Below are positions 48,980 through 60,321 of a DNA stretch of 64,000 nt, piece by piece. This stretch comes from Geosiphon pyriformis (Eukaryota; Glomeromycota; Glomeromycetes; Archaeosporales; Geosiphonaceae): NCBI GenBank assembly GCA_016748015.1, contig JAAOMT010000521.1, positions 187,024 to 251,023 of the forward strand, read 5' to 3'. Under the pieces are notes generated by a model, which saw nothing but the letters and a program-made list of their open reading frames with translations, was not told the DNA's origin and did no database searches. The number at the start of each line of letters is the position of its first letter. The stretch's first letter is position 1. A program made the position numbers and the translations under genes.

Positions 48980-50752
48980 TTATTCTAATGAAATTTTTGG
49001 TAAATACTTGCCTTCTTCTGTTAGTCTAAGCTCCGCAGCCTGTTCCAAGAATTTCTCATAGGCTGCATCATGACGAGAAGAAGCAGCGGCATTGGGACCA
49101 TTAAAACACATTTCACCAATATCTAACTCCTCCTTCTTCCCAGATTTGGATGCTTGGTGATGAATATATTCATATTTCAAATGTTGAGGGGATGCACATG
49201 GGTTCTCATCATTGAGCCTTGCTTTGTTATCAGAATCGAATGTTTGATCAAAGCTCAATTTCTCATGTGAAACTGGATCGGAATTTTCTGAATTGCAAGT
49301 AGAATTAGCATGATTCGCCACTAATAAATTTTTTGAATCATGATCCTGGTGGCTTTTCTTGTCCATGTTTAAGAACATTTCGTTAATAGGACCATTGCGG
49401 AAACCAGCTATGACCGATTGTTTCGACTTAAAGAATGACGATTTATGCATGGCAATTGCCTTAGTACTTGTTGATTTCGGCTTTGAAAAAGTATGATCTT
49501 TATAAAGGAGTAATTTAGGTTTTCTCTTTGGAGGGATTATGATGTGAATATTCCTGAAAATTCTAAAACCTAAGAATCGCTGAAGATCATGAAATAATCG
49601 ACCATCCATGATGGTTTCTTGTCTTAGAGTTTTCTGAATAAGCATTGCCTCATGGTTTTTTAAAGTATGTTTAAAATGGCTAGTGCTTCCATAAGTGATC
49701 AATTTAGTTTTGATCTTTGCAACAGAAATATTGCCAACTTCGATTAGAGCTGATCGTCTGGGATGACTACGCGGCGCAATGACCATCGATTGTAATTTGA
49801 GACTCATTTTAGATCTGGGCAATAACTCTAAACTTAAGAAAGAGTCTTTGATTTTATCCCACGTTTCCTGAACCGGATAGTAAGAAGGAATAAATTCTTC
49901 ATCTTTTTCAATAATTGCCGAGGTAATCTCTTCTAATAAAGTTGATACTTTTAAATTAAGTATAACGCCCTTCCTTAGGTTAAATATTGAAATCCAAGAA
50001 TTTTCCGTGTTAGAATTGATTCTATTTCTTAATTCAATTGCGGGTCTGCAGATTGTTTTAATTTCTGGTTTTTCGATTTGTTTGCTGGGCGCGACTATCG
50101 TACTTGCAACTAATTGCCTTCTATTTGGCAAAGAGGGGAACCTTGAAAGAGTGGTGACAGTGCGACTTGATAGACTAAGACGCTTGGATTCAAGAATAGC
50201 TTCAATCAAGAAATGTTCCTTTAGTGATAGGTCTTTTATAATATTAAGGCTAGCTCGAAGGGAGCGTCCATTTAATTTCTTTGTTTTTTTAAGGACGCAT
50301 GGGTCTACAGACGCTTTTTTTACTTGCGTTACCAAACACTTGTGAGTTGTTGTAGATGCCGTTGAAACGACGTATTCAAAAGGCTTTGGGTATAGAATAA
50401 GTGCCTTAGATTGTGAGGTTACTATTTCCTTCGCCTCATCGTGTAACCCATTTTTGACTATCAGTGTTTGGTGTTGGTTCACACCTTCAGATTTCAAAGA
50501 CTTGTATTGGGCTTGGGCAAAAAGTTTAATAGCTAATAGAATGGTAAAAATACCACCTAAATAGCAAGTTATTCCAATGTTAATAACTGTTTGAATGTCC
50601 ACCATTACTGAGAAAGTTGTTTGGAAAGGTGAGAAGTTTGTGGATGACACGCCTGAAAATTTTCTTCTTATGTGCACACAAAACACGTAAAACGTAAGAA
50701 TCATGTGCACAGATGACAAAGTGAACATGTGACGTCGCATGGGCGGACGCAT
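48980..50752 (-). CDS. Unrecognised membrane-anchored protein (about 590 aa)
   Basis: A long uninterrupted minus-strand frame. I place the start at the ATG at 50752 (MRPPMRRHMFTLSSVHM); the frame is open upstream to 50824 but begins there with TTG. Two N-terminal hydrophobic segments (about residues 9-26, and about 54-80 around VINIGITCYLGGIFTILLAI) suggest a membrane protein with a long cytosolic tail. The tail is basic and Ser/Lys-rich, then acidic towards the end, without a recognisable domain. The frame ends at 48980 with KYLPKISLE just past a possible donor. A candidate last exon is at 48778-48909. Function is unknown. Confidence 0.65.
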   Translation of the reverse strand: MRPPMRRHMFTLSSVHMILTFYVFCVHIRRKFSGVSSTNFSPFQTTFSVMVDIQTVINIGITCYLGGIFTILLAIKLFAQAQYKSLKSEGVNQHQTLIVKNGLHDEAKEIVTSQSKALILYPKPFEYVVSTASTTTHKCLVTQVKKASVDPCVLKKTKKLNGRSLRASLNIIKDLSLKEHFLIEAILESKRLSLSSRTVTTLSRFPSLPNRRQLVASTIVAPSKQIEKPEIKTICRPAIELRNRINSNTENSWISIFNLRKGVILNLKVSTLLEEITSAIIEKDEEFIPSYYPVQETWDKIKDSFLSLELLPRSKMSLKLQSMVIAPRSHPRRSALIEVGNISVAKIKTKLITYGSTSHFKHTLKNHEAMLIQKTLRQETIMDGRLFHDLQRFLGFRIFRNIHIIIPPKRKPKLLLYKDHTFSKPKSTSTKAIAMHKSSFFKSKQSVIAGFRNGPINEMFLNMDKKSHQDHDSKNLLVANHANSTCNSENSDPVSHEKLSFDQTFDSDNKARLNDENPCASPQHLKYEYIHHQASKSGKKEELDIGEMCFNGPNAAASSRHDAAYEKFLEQAAELRLTEEGKYLPKISLE

Positions 50753-52181
50753 TATAATTTTATGTGTAAGGATTTGACACGTCTTTTTCTTCCCTACCAC
50801 TTGTTTTGATTCGCCTTCCGCCAAATGGGGTTTTATCGATTTTTACAAGCGCCGGAGAAACAAAGGCAATTTTACCTTTTCTTTCAGGAGGGAATCGTTT
50901 CTGCTCAAAAGGACTCTGGATTTCTACAAAGAGCAATCTCCAGAAACTAAACGTTTGGCTAGCGAGGTAGCACAAACTACTTATGTCCGGAAACATATAG
51001 ATAAATATTTCCGACGAAAAAGCTTTCTTAAAATGTGTGATCTAAAACCCTATAGGAAGAATATCTTCCCGCCAAGTTCTGTGGCTTGGGATCTTTTCAA
51101 ATACCTATCTTCATTGGCTTATACAATATCCTATGGCTGTACAGTATCTACCACTAGTACTTTCGTCTCGTGATGAGGACGCGCCTTTTCGTCTTATAAT
51201 CTTCGTGATGCGCAGGAATCTCAGAAGTCTTATGACTACTACAACTACGAGGAACTTCTTCGTGCCGTTCCTCTTATGATCTTCATGATCATTGTAGTCT
51301 ATCCATAACTTTCACCACCTTAGTATTAGAAGTATTTACTACAAACAATTCCTTTTCCCCCAGAATCACCAATATCATCATCAACTTTCTGAAATTTGGA
51401 ATAACTATGTAAACAGTAAGTCTCCCACACTTAAATAGTTCTGATTTTGCCAACTGGTATAGACACAATGTCTTTGGTTCGATTGCATTCTAAATATTTA
51501 AACGATTAAAAAATATCGATTTATTAACCTAAAATATATATTAATTGTAAATGAATACCTATTTATTTTTTTCTAAATTATTAAGACCCATTTTTTGTGA
51601 AAAGAAAATGTTTGCAAAAATAAAAAAGAAATGCTATTTCAATTTTAATTAATAATAAAAAAAGCTATTTTATCATGTAAACCAATTAATTTTAAATTCT
51701 TAGGAAATTTCGTACCCCAAGCTAAAAGGTGGCTTCAGTTTCTCGATTGAAACGGTTTCAATGTAAAGATGATGCATTGAAATGCGTTTTTATTTTTCTT
51801 TAGAATAAATTGGGTGTTAATATTAATAATAACTCAAAATATCCAGAAAAAATCACCAGGCAAGGTTGAATGCCAGGGAAGAAAAAACCATTCTGGCATA
51901 TGGGGACTTGTAGTATCCCAGTAACGTAAACTGAGTCACGAGGGATAAAATTATTCACAAGGTCATCTCTCAGCTTACATTCTAGAATAAGTGGAGCTTA
52001 GTCAGTTGGTATCCAATTCTTGGATTCTATATCAATTATTAAAATTTCAAAGACTCATTTCTCAATCGAATTTTCTTCAAATCGATAAATTAAAAATACC
52101 CAATCTTTTGATAATTTGAAATAGCTTTATTCCATTCGTCTCGGATTGAAGGTTTTGCTTCGTTCCACATTTTTTTGGTGG
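50753..52181. other. Intergenic region with a patch of short imperfect repeats
   Basis: No gene is assigned. At about 51164-51300 two related tracts (TCGTCTTATAATCTTCGTGATG and TTCCTCTTATGATCTTCATGATC, given here in part) recur with GAGGA words nearby. Short frames on both strands at 50760-51173 overlap one another; part may be a 5' exon or leader of the minus-strand gene. Confidence 0.45.
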
Positions 52182-52640
52182 CTAAAACTTTGGCGAACTG
52201 TAGTAATCAATAACGGTAATCGCCAGACACTCTACACAACTAAATGTGATTGATTTTGCCTGTGGCCTTGGGTTTGTCACTTTATTGATGATACCACGTA
52301 CTGACACCAATTGACCTAAAAAAAATTGTAGAATAAAAATTCTATTGTGATATGAAAACTTACATACCAATAAGATTAACCCACTAAACTCGGTCATTGG
52401 TAGGTGATTCCTGAATCTAACGTTAATCTTGATCGGCAACGATGATTTATTTGAATGCACATTTTCTGGTGTAGGTCCTTGTTCAACAATTGGAAAAGAC
52501 ACTTATTGCGGTACAATTCAAGACAAGCAGTCGATAATTGAGAAAAGCTTTCAACCAGATGACATTTTTGAAGATCAATATCAATTTCTATGGCACGTGT
52601 TGATATTAGTTTTCCCTAATTAGAGTAGAGCTTTGAAAAT
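52182..52640 (-). pseudogene. Fragment resembling an MCM helicase N-terminal domain
   Basis: On the minus strand, after a hydrophobic stretch, a segment starting GQLVSVRGIINKVTNPRP and ending in C-V-E-C matches the pattern of the MCM OB-fold and zinc-finger strand (G-x-L-V-x-V-x-G-I-V...C-x-x-C). Upstream pieces (IKINVRFRNHLPMTEF and, in another frame, FSQLSTACLELYRN) also fit an MCM N-terminus. A GTATGT/TTTTAG pair would remove 52 bp but would break the phase. The fragment stops soon after the CxxC, and no helicase domain follows. A truncated, frame-broken copy is the simplest reading; which MCM cannot be told. Confidence 0.4.
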
Positions 52641-52819
52641 TTAGATTTCAGAAAAGGATAAAGCCTTGATTGTTATATTGTCACATCCATTTTGTTCAAG
52701 ATATTTTGATGATTGGTACTCTAAGACATACAAATTGTCAGTCAGTCAACTCAATTCATCTTAAAGGCAGATTTTATTACAAGTACCTTCTTGAGGCAAT
52801 TTATCGTCATTACAACTAT

Positions 52820-52933
<114 letters not shown>

Positions 52934-53745
52934 CGCTATCATTTCTTGATAAAGTTTGTGTTGCTGGTATCAGATATGTTTCCTTCGTATTGGAATCGAA
53001 GAATGGGTTCATTTTTGAGGTCTGAGAAGATAAAAGGTAAAGGTTTGATAAGAAGCTTGAAACTTTAAAGAAAAATTTCAAATGTAAAAATTACAAAATA
53101 TTAATTTTTATACTAATCAAATCAAATTATAATATTTGATTGATTAATATTTGAAATGAATACTAAAATAAGCTTATAATTAATTAAGATAATAAAAACT
53201 TGAATTTATTTAAATGGTTTGAGAACAGTAAAAACTGAATAAATTTTCTTTCAATGTTTTAATCACTTTGGTACAGCCAAATGAACTTAATAAATTGATT
53301 AATATTTATTTGTGACAACGATTGAGTTTATAATAGTTCATATTTTCAAAATTTAAAAAGATAAGTCTCTATCTGAAAAATCTTTAACCTTATTTTTAAC
53401 TTTATTAAATATTCATGTATAGTTGACTTTTATCAATTTGTTTTTTAAAAAGAAATAATTCCACTACCCAATCTGATATAAAGAGACAAAAATGGAAATC
53501 TTCTTAACAAATTATTCAAATTAAAGAAGTTAAAAATTCTCGGCACCCTTTTTTATTGATTGTCTTTGATAATTCTTTTGATCAATAAGAAATAGTTTGA
53601 TAAATTTGATGAGTGACGAAATAATACTTACGCCACAGGATTTTAAGATCAAATATTGAAATGCGTGATAAAATGGAATGATTTTTCACACTCTTTTATA
53701 ATTTGTTATTTCAAATAACTCTTAGAGCGAAGTTTTCAAAATAAA

Positions 53746-56201
53746 ATGCTGAATAGTTCAAATAATCAACAACAAAACGTGAACCATGCTATTGCCTTTC
53801 AGCATGCAGAGACCGTCCCTCCGTCTCCAGTCAAGGAAGATCAAGTCATAACTTCGGTTCTTCCTAATATTTCAGAGACAATAGGGGAAACTTTTTCTGG
53901 AGATATCCCGAAAAGCGAAAATCACATCGACGGGTTCAATGTTACGCAACCCAAAAATTCGCAACAAAATACTTCTAAAATTGTAAATTTTGCGATTGAA
54001 ATTTCTTTTTTTGAGATAGGCAAATCGCAATAGTCTATTTTCCCGCGCCAGAAAACCATATTCTCGCTTGTTTCTATACGATCCCTGATTTTGAATTTTC
54101 GATTTTTGACTCATATTAGAGGAAACTGATAAGTGTTCTTTGATTTCAATTGCAACCTATCTTTTTTGATTTTATAGACTGAGAGTCTTAAGATTCTTGA
54201 AAGTTTTTCTTTATCAACGTTTTTTGCCAACCTCTTTTTGCTGGAGAAAGATTTGAAATATTACAAACCTTTGCTCATGGCAGAAGATATCCCAATTTTT
54301 CAATCCATGCTGTGACTGAAGTTCTGAGCATAATCTCTGGATCGTGTAGAAACCTGCAAGAATGGTATTTTGTCCCGCAAAATACAATGCAACAACAAAA
54401 TTGGTTAACAAAAATATCATCGAATAAACTTTAGAAACAGCATACCACGGAAAAAATTTCTCCAGACGCTTCACCACTTTTCAAATATTCGAAATACCTG
54501 GGTACTTATTTATCCCAGCCCAAAATTGTGGACCAAGTAATCCCTTCCTCTTCAATGAAACAAAAAATTTCCCTCGGACCACTTTCTGTATCTTCTTCTC
54601 CAATGCTTCCTTCACGCACTTGGGACTATAAAAGGTTAATTACCAAAGTCATAAATATCGAACATTTACTGGAGAACGTTCAGGATAATAAAAATATGTG
54701 CCAAAACTGTAACGGAAATACCAAAGAATTATTGGGTAATTTATCGACTACGATATTAGATGAATTGCTGAGTTTGCGTGAACTGGCAACCCAAAATTTT
54801 CAGAAAGAGGAGTCAATAACGCGTGCAAGTACGTATCAACATTATTTTTGGTTTTGCGGCTTTAATTCTGGAATTTGACAGTAACCTACTCTAAAAAATT
54901 TATGAAATGCAGTCGAAAAATCACACCTTGACATGCAAAAATTATTTAAAGACGAATTGAGCCATCAATTTAGCATACACTTTACAGAATTTCACAATCA
55001 ACTTTTAACAAAAATGGACAATAAATACCAGGCACAGCGAGTACACCTTGAAAAGATATCGCATTTATATTCAAAAAGTATGGGCGAGATTCAAAAGGAA
55101 CTTGCATTCTATCGGCAAATGCTAGATTCTATATCAGAGGTTAGTAATAACTTTTTAACTTTAAAATTATTGCATTAAAGAACCTCTAGGCTCAAAAATA
55201 AATGCTTTCTGGTCAATTCAAAGCAAAATCGTTCCATTTTTCAACTTCATGAACGTTATTTATCTGAATTACAGAACAAAGGTGGGATATATTTATATAA
55301 TTTTTGAATCATGGTAAGTTCTATCAATCTATACTTTTTTTTTATAGAAATATTTAAAGAAACGAAAATGTTCGAGGATACGACCAAGGTCAAACAAGAG
55401 CATCAAGGAAACTTTCACGAATATCGTCAAAGCTCCATCGGCTCTATCCCTCATGTGCTTGGAGCAAAAGCCAATTTCTTCGATAACCATCGAGAGGATG
55501 ATGTTGGAAACGGAAAATACTTTGATGTCATTTCAAGAGGCGACATTAATAACAATACTCAGCAATGTTTATTTTTAAATAATTGGCCACAACCAAAGGT
55601 CAATATGGGAAGCCAGCTTCCAAGTGGACAAATTCCCCACGTAGATATGCATCCCTGGAAGCCCTCTTTAGGTCAATTTAATCAACACGAACAATTGGGA
55701 TTCCCCCTCCCTGTAGTTAATATTGAAGCCCCATGTTTTCGAAAACCAGAAATAAATGACTGCTTTGAATTACCGTCTCTAAAAAAACTGAGCGATGACA
55801 GGCAAAGGTGAAATATTTGATCCATTAAAGACGGTTTGATTGCTTTATTGAAAACCGCTTATATTTATAAATTTCAAAGTACACATTCTTCGGATTCCGA
55901 AAAATTATCTCTACAAAACATCTCTCAAAACCAACCAACTCAACCAGCAAACATAATTAATTGTTCCGATTTGACTTCCGTAAATCCAATTTCTTCATTA
56001 CCAGCGAAGTCGATTAACAAGGTAATTTCCATGATTTAAAATCTTTCTCTTGCATTTGGTTCAATTTCAATTTCTCCTGCAACTCTTATCCCTTTCCACC
56101 AGAACAAAAGGAAACTTATTATTGATGAAGATTCGGAAGAAGGAATGAAAACCAAACTGAATGGGGATAGCCGACTGAAGAAAATCCGCAACAATGTCTA
56201 A
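53746..56201 (+). CDS. Unrecognised coiled-coil nuclear-type protein, many exons
   Basis: A spliced gene. The clear 3' exons are about 54441-54828, 54913-55139, 55224-55281, 55348-55807, 55880-56021 and 56103-56201, all GT-AG and phase-consistent. The first exon is probably 53746-53982 (MLNSSNNQQQNVN, Gln/Ser-rich). Further coding pieces lie between, including one at about 54225-54365 with FEILQTFAHGRRYPNFS, but their junctions are unresolved. The middle (SRTWDYKRLITKVINIEHLL to MGEIQKELAFYRQM) is predicted to be coiled coil. The C-terminus has an acidic patch then a basic tail (NKRKLIIDEDSEEG, RLKKIRNNV) that looks like a nuclear localisation signal. A chromosome- or meiosis-related role would be a guess. 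Confidence 0.65.
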
Positions 56202-56390
56202 AAAAGCCCCTTTTGATATTCTATAAAAATGACTGATGTGTGTCAACTTAATTACGTCACATGTTATTATGATAAATACCTCATATTTTGATATTCCCAC
56301 GATCAAATCTGTGATTTATTCTTATACATGTATAAAACCGAGAAGCGGACTTTAAAATTATTAAACATCTAATTTAGCCTCAGTGTTAAA

Positions 56391-58032
56391 ATGCTGGCCG
56401 TGTCGGCCAAAGCGACGCAATTAATACAGTCTGTAATTGCTGCTTTTCCGCAGACTTTCTTCTTCTTGACACAGATCAAAAAACGCTTGCATTTAGAAAC
56501 ATCTCAAAAAAGCCCGAAATTGGGAAATGAAAGTTCTGCCCAAAGTGGTTTAGACATGCCAGTTCGACCAATTTATCTATCCCCGAAATTGCCTCTTGTT
56601 TTATGTCACGGTATCTAAAACTTTTATAAGAACATTGTGGTTAAAAGCTCGAATAAATTTAGGTTTCCTTAACTTTCACACCTTATCATTGTTAACTTCA
56701 CTTTTTTAGGGCTTTTTGGGTTTGATAAATTAGGTTTGACAACCTCTCGCATAAGTCTTTTATCCCTCCTTGCTCTTTTTGGTTGATATTGGGACTCTTG
56801 GACATAGGGCCAAGATCGTTTCCCCTTCTTCAAATACACTATTGGGGTGGAATTCAAGAAGCCTTGCAAAAAATCGGTGCGCAGGTTATTGTTACAAAGG
56901 TTCCCAGGTATCTATTCAAGTAAATCGTTTTTATTAGTGGGAAATGCCAATGGTTCCTAATTTAATCTGTTCTATTTATTTGTTAACCAATATTCTGCAG
57001 AACTGGTGGGATCAGATCGCGTGCCCGAGAATTGCATCGTACTTTGGAAAAAACCCTGGCTGGAAGTGAAATAAACCTTTTAGCACATTCAATGGTATAT
57101 GTAGTTTTTATAGAGTTCAAATATAAGAAGTATTTAGTAATTAATTGACTTACCGCTCCCTACATATGTAGGGTGGTCTTGATTGTCGATATCTTATCGC
57201 CCACTTGCCCCCTGAAAAATGCACAATTCGGTCATTGACCACAGTTGGAACGCCACATCGAGGAAGTCCTTTTATGGATTGGTGTAGGGATAATTTTGGG
57301 TTAGGCCTGGTTTCCGGCTCATTTGGAGCAGTCGCAAAAGCTGAGGATCCTTCTTCACTCCATCACGAGAACAATGACTATCAACCTACCCAAAAATCTA
57401 CTAAATCATCAATTTGTTCTCCAAATAGGCAGCATAATTCAATATCATCTCCCACTGAGCGTGATGAAAACTCTTTCAAAGGGTCCAAACCTTTAGAATC
57501 CTCTAACGATAAAAAATCTTCGACATCATCCTCTAAAAACAAAAAACTTTTTCCCAATATAAATATTCCTCATATTTCTATTCAAAACATGCCACTCCCA
57601 CATATCTCTCTGCCCAGTTTGAACGTCAATCTCCCTAATATTTTGTCATCTTCCATCCCATTGACTCGTACAGTTATTCAAGCTGTTGACGCACCAGCTT
57701 ATGCAAATCTTACCACTGAATATTGTATCAACCATTTCAATCCAAACACACCTAATGACCCGTCTGTAGCATACTACTCTTATGGTGCTGCAACTGATAT
57801 TCCAATCTGGTCACCCCTATATTTTCCACATCAAATAATCAAAGCAAAGGAGGGGCCTAATGATGGCTTAGTAAGTGTGAAATCTGCTAGATGGGGGAGA
57901 TATGTTAGGACCGTAGACTGTGACCATTGGGATCTGACGGATAGATGGCGGTTTAAATTTGGCAACGATCAATTTGACCCAGTAGAATTTTATTTAAGTG
58001 TGGCAACCTTTCTTGCACGGGAGGGATACTAG
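56391..58032 (+). CDS. TGL2: Tgl2-like triacylglycerol lipase (432 aa, five exons)
   Basis: Tgl2-type lipases are alpha/beta hydrolases that cleave acylglycerols; the yeast enzyme is mitochondrial. Exons are 56391-56610, 56710-56733 (only 24 nt), 56808-56907, 57001-57094 and 57172-58032, all phase-consistent. The N-terminal helix (LAVSAKATQLIQSVIAAF) may direct the protein to mitochondria. The oxyanion region VLCHGLFGFDKLG spans exons 1-2, and IHYWGGIQEAL follows. The nucleophile motif A-H-S-M-G-G is split by the fourth intron between Met and Gly. RSLTTVGTPHRGSPF follows. The acid residue is probably in EGPNDGLVSV, and the His in CDHWDLTDRW. A Ser/Lys-rich insertion (about residues 200-260 of the protein) is low complexity. 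Unlike the class 3 cluster at 2-25 kb, its triad is complete. Confidence 0.85.
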
Positions 58033-58614
58033 GTGATTAAATGTAATACCTGGAAATAAATATAGGATTTACATAAATGCTCCTCCCCCTCCAAAAAATA
58101 ATTTATGGTTTCTTGTAATTTCGGTTATTATATTCTTTGGATGGGTAAATTTAAAGAAAAATTCAGTGACCCATGGTTCATGGGATCGCGCAGACATAAT
58201 TGGTCAAAGATTTAGAATCTGATTATCTTTTAAAACTTCCGTATAAATTGAGAAATAAAGAATTGATGTCATTTTCAAGTTTCGAATTTAAAAGGTTTCA
58301 GGCCTTGGTTATTTTCGCTTTGTGACAAGAGAAAACCTATAGGGCAAAAATGGTGATATAAACATGTTTAAGCATTCAATTAAAAGGCTCTTGTGCGAAA
58401 TGCAATAACTTTGTGTTTGGGATGACGTTGCCTTGAAAGCCCGGTGTTCTAAAAACTATTGATATTGAGTGGCATAAATTTTGACCTGTTCCATTCTTGA
58501 ACTAATTGCAATTTCCCAGTCTATGATCTTTAGCTGATTCTAGATAATATATAGTAATTTAGGAGACGGATGATTATAAAACTTTTACCAAGTTCCTAGA
58601 TCCTTTCGAAAATG
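58033..58614. other. Intergenic between convergent genes
   Basis: Shared 3' region of the lipase gene (+) and the putative mitochondrial protein gene (-). No gene is seen; AATAAA-like words at about 58056 and 58252 could serve polyadenylation. Confidence 0.55.
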
Positions 58615-59448
58615 TTAAAAAGGTTCAGAATCAAGCTGGTTCAATCTCTCAATCAATTTTCTTTGCAAAGGGTCACTCAAAACAAATATTCCACTAGCAT
58701 TCACAATACGATGAGTTGGCATTGGTTGGTAAGTTCCCGGGACAATTTTACCACGCGTCACTTTCACCACGCCGAAAATATTTTCAGGAAAGGGTATACG
58801 TCCCCAAGGTACGGGCTCACGAGCATCTTCAAACAAACAAACTATGAGAAGAGTTCAGATTTATGACCAAAAATTATAGCCAATCGGTTCACTGACCTGT
58901 AACATGTAACCAACTGGGCAACGATAACATCATGAGATATGATAGCACAGTTGGTTGGATAGGATCCGGAGGTAAATTGATTTTAAGCCAATCCAAAAAT
59001 ATCGTTTAATTAAATTAAAGTTCTTAACATACCCTTCTCTTTGATATTTGGCTTGTGCTTTAAATGTTGGATCAGCATCAGCCACATGATCCTCAATGAC
59101 TTCATGTAAGAGATCAATAAATTCTTTGTTTTCTTTGAAATTTTGAGGCGTTGGCTTTGGAGCCAATTCAGCAAACGGGACCCAACCAATCGCTGATACG
59201 CTATATCTAGCTACTTTTTCCGGGTTACTCAGGAAAGAGAGCGCAAAATGAGTCAAATCAGATGTCGGATGGTAAAATAGGCCTTTATATGTATCATCTT
59301 CTATTACAGTTGCTGTTGGCGAGTTTCCGGGAAGGACGGTCGAAAAATCTCTTTTCAGTAGATAAGAAACAGACCGCGTTTGGAAGTAGCCAATAACAAT
59401 TTTTTTAAAGCTTTGAGAGGATTTAAGAGCAAACTTTGAGCCTTGCAT
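58615..59448 (-). CDS. Conserved putative mitochondrial protein (214 aa, with a 17-nt exon)
   Basis: Exons complement 59033-59448, 58897-58913 (17 nt) and 58615-58826 join with GT-AG sites to one frame. The N-terminus (MQGSKFALKSSQSFKKIV, then YFQTRSVSYLLKR) is basic and lacks acidic residues, like a mitochondrial presequence. The body has LTHFALSFLSNPEKVARYS and IGWVPFAELAPKP. Across the small exon come YQREGWLHVTDAR, PWGRIPFPENIFG and PGTYQPMPTHRIVNASG, a pattern I remember from conserved fungal proteins of unknown function. Skipping the 17-nt exon would break both frame and motif. A resemblance of THRIVN to alkyltransferase PxHRVIN motifs is probably superficial, as the active-site Cys motif is absent. 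Confidence 0.7.
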
Positions 59449-59762
59449 GGTTTCGCAAAATTTTATCTATTTCCGAAGCAGGAAAGCAATGTAAAAAACT
59501 GGACCTCTTTGGATCTGGCAGAATACTGCCAAGTGGCGGAAATCAGCGCATTCGCTTCCTATGTGGTTTTAGTTACAAGTGAGCAAGAGCCTCACGAACT
59601 GAAAATTTCTCTGCAAAATTTCTGTGTCACTAGACTCAAGATCAGATGCGTCAAGTCAACTGGGCGGCATATTCTATTGTCACGTGATTTGGAATCTGAG
59701 TATAAATAAATGACTTGGTTGTATCAAATTTTTCTTATTTTACTTATTTTACTTTAGTTAAA
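59449..59762. promoter_or_regulatory. Divergent promoter region, putative mitochondrial protein / eS21
   Basis: 314 bp separate the two divergent start codons. A pyrimidine-rich tract (about 59728-59757) directly precedes the eS21 start, as often seen at ribosomal protein genes. An 88-codon frame at 59443-59709 spans this region but has no motif and overlaps the other start. Confidence 0.45.
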
Positions 59763-60321
59763 ATGCAAAACGACCAAGGCCAACAGGTTGATCTCTATGT
59801 CCCACGAAAGTGGTACGTGCAAGAACCCAATATCCCGCCCTAAAAATAAAAGATTCTTTGGTTTCGAGAAAAAGGATAAATTACAAAGAGTAACCGGGAA
59901 TGTTTTTTTATTTATTGTTCACTTAAAAAAAAAAGCTCAGCGACCAACCGTCTCATATCCGCAAAAGATCATGCGGCAGTACAAATCAATATTGGTGACG
60001 TAGATCCACAAGGTCGATATACCGGAACCTTCACCACTTATGCCTTGTGTGGTTTCATCCGCGGTCAGGGAGAGTCCGACGATTCTTTAAATCGTCTGGC
60101 TACTAATGATGGCTGTGAGCATAATTGATGTCACGTTCTTGTAATATTTTAATTTAGTGGATGCTAATCATCTTTTGCTTTATGGGATTTGTGGATATCT
60201 ATCTAGTATTGAAAAAGTATGTTAATATTTCCGGGCTATTTAAAAAATGTTAATGGTTGAGACTTTTTATCTAACATTGTCTTTTAATTTTTTATACAGC
60301 GTTTGGAGCCCTCAACGTTGA
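59763..60321 (+). CDS. RPS21: Ribosomal protein eS21 (86 aa), four exons including a 10-nt micro-exon
   Basis: A component of the small (40S) cytosolic ribosomal subunit, involved in 18S rRNA maturation. Exons are 59763-59812, 59936-60114, 60207-60216 (10 nt) and 60300-60321. The N-terminus [17 protein letters not shown], then [29 protein letters not shown] and LNRLATNDG are diagnostic for eS21. The family ends with NDGLLKNVWS plus a few residues. This is obtained exactly (GLLKNVWSPQR) only if the 10-nt exon TATTGAAAAA is used; its flanks are AG and GTATGT. Length matches the family (83-87 aa). High expression is expected for a ribosomal protein. Confidence 0.95.

Noticed and set aside
54214-54477. 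Minus-strand frame with hydrophobic segments
   Set aside because: It overlaps plus-strand coding pieces of the coiled-coil gene and has no start context or partner.
58615-58836. O6-alkylguanine-DNA alkyltransferase identity suggested by PTHRIVNASG
   Set aside because: The active-site PCHRV Cys motif and the rest of the fold are absent; the resemblance is to a short stretch only.
58612-58866. Plus-strand frame of 84 codons
   Set aside because: It is antisense to the last exon of the putative mitochondrial protein gene, whose minus-strand frame has conserved motifs and splice sites.
60166-60216. Alternative larger third exon for eS21 starting at the acceptor before TGGATGC
   Set aside because: It would give a non-family C-terminus and a later stop; the 10-nt exon gives the exact family ending.
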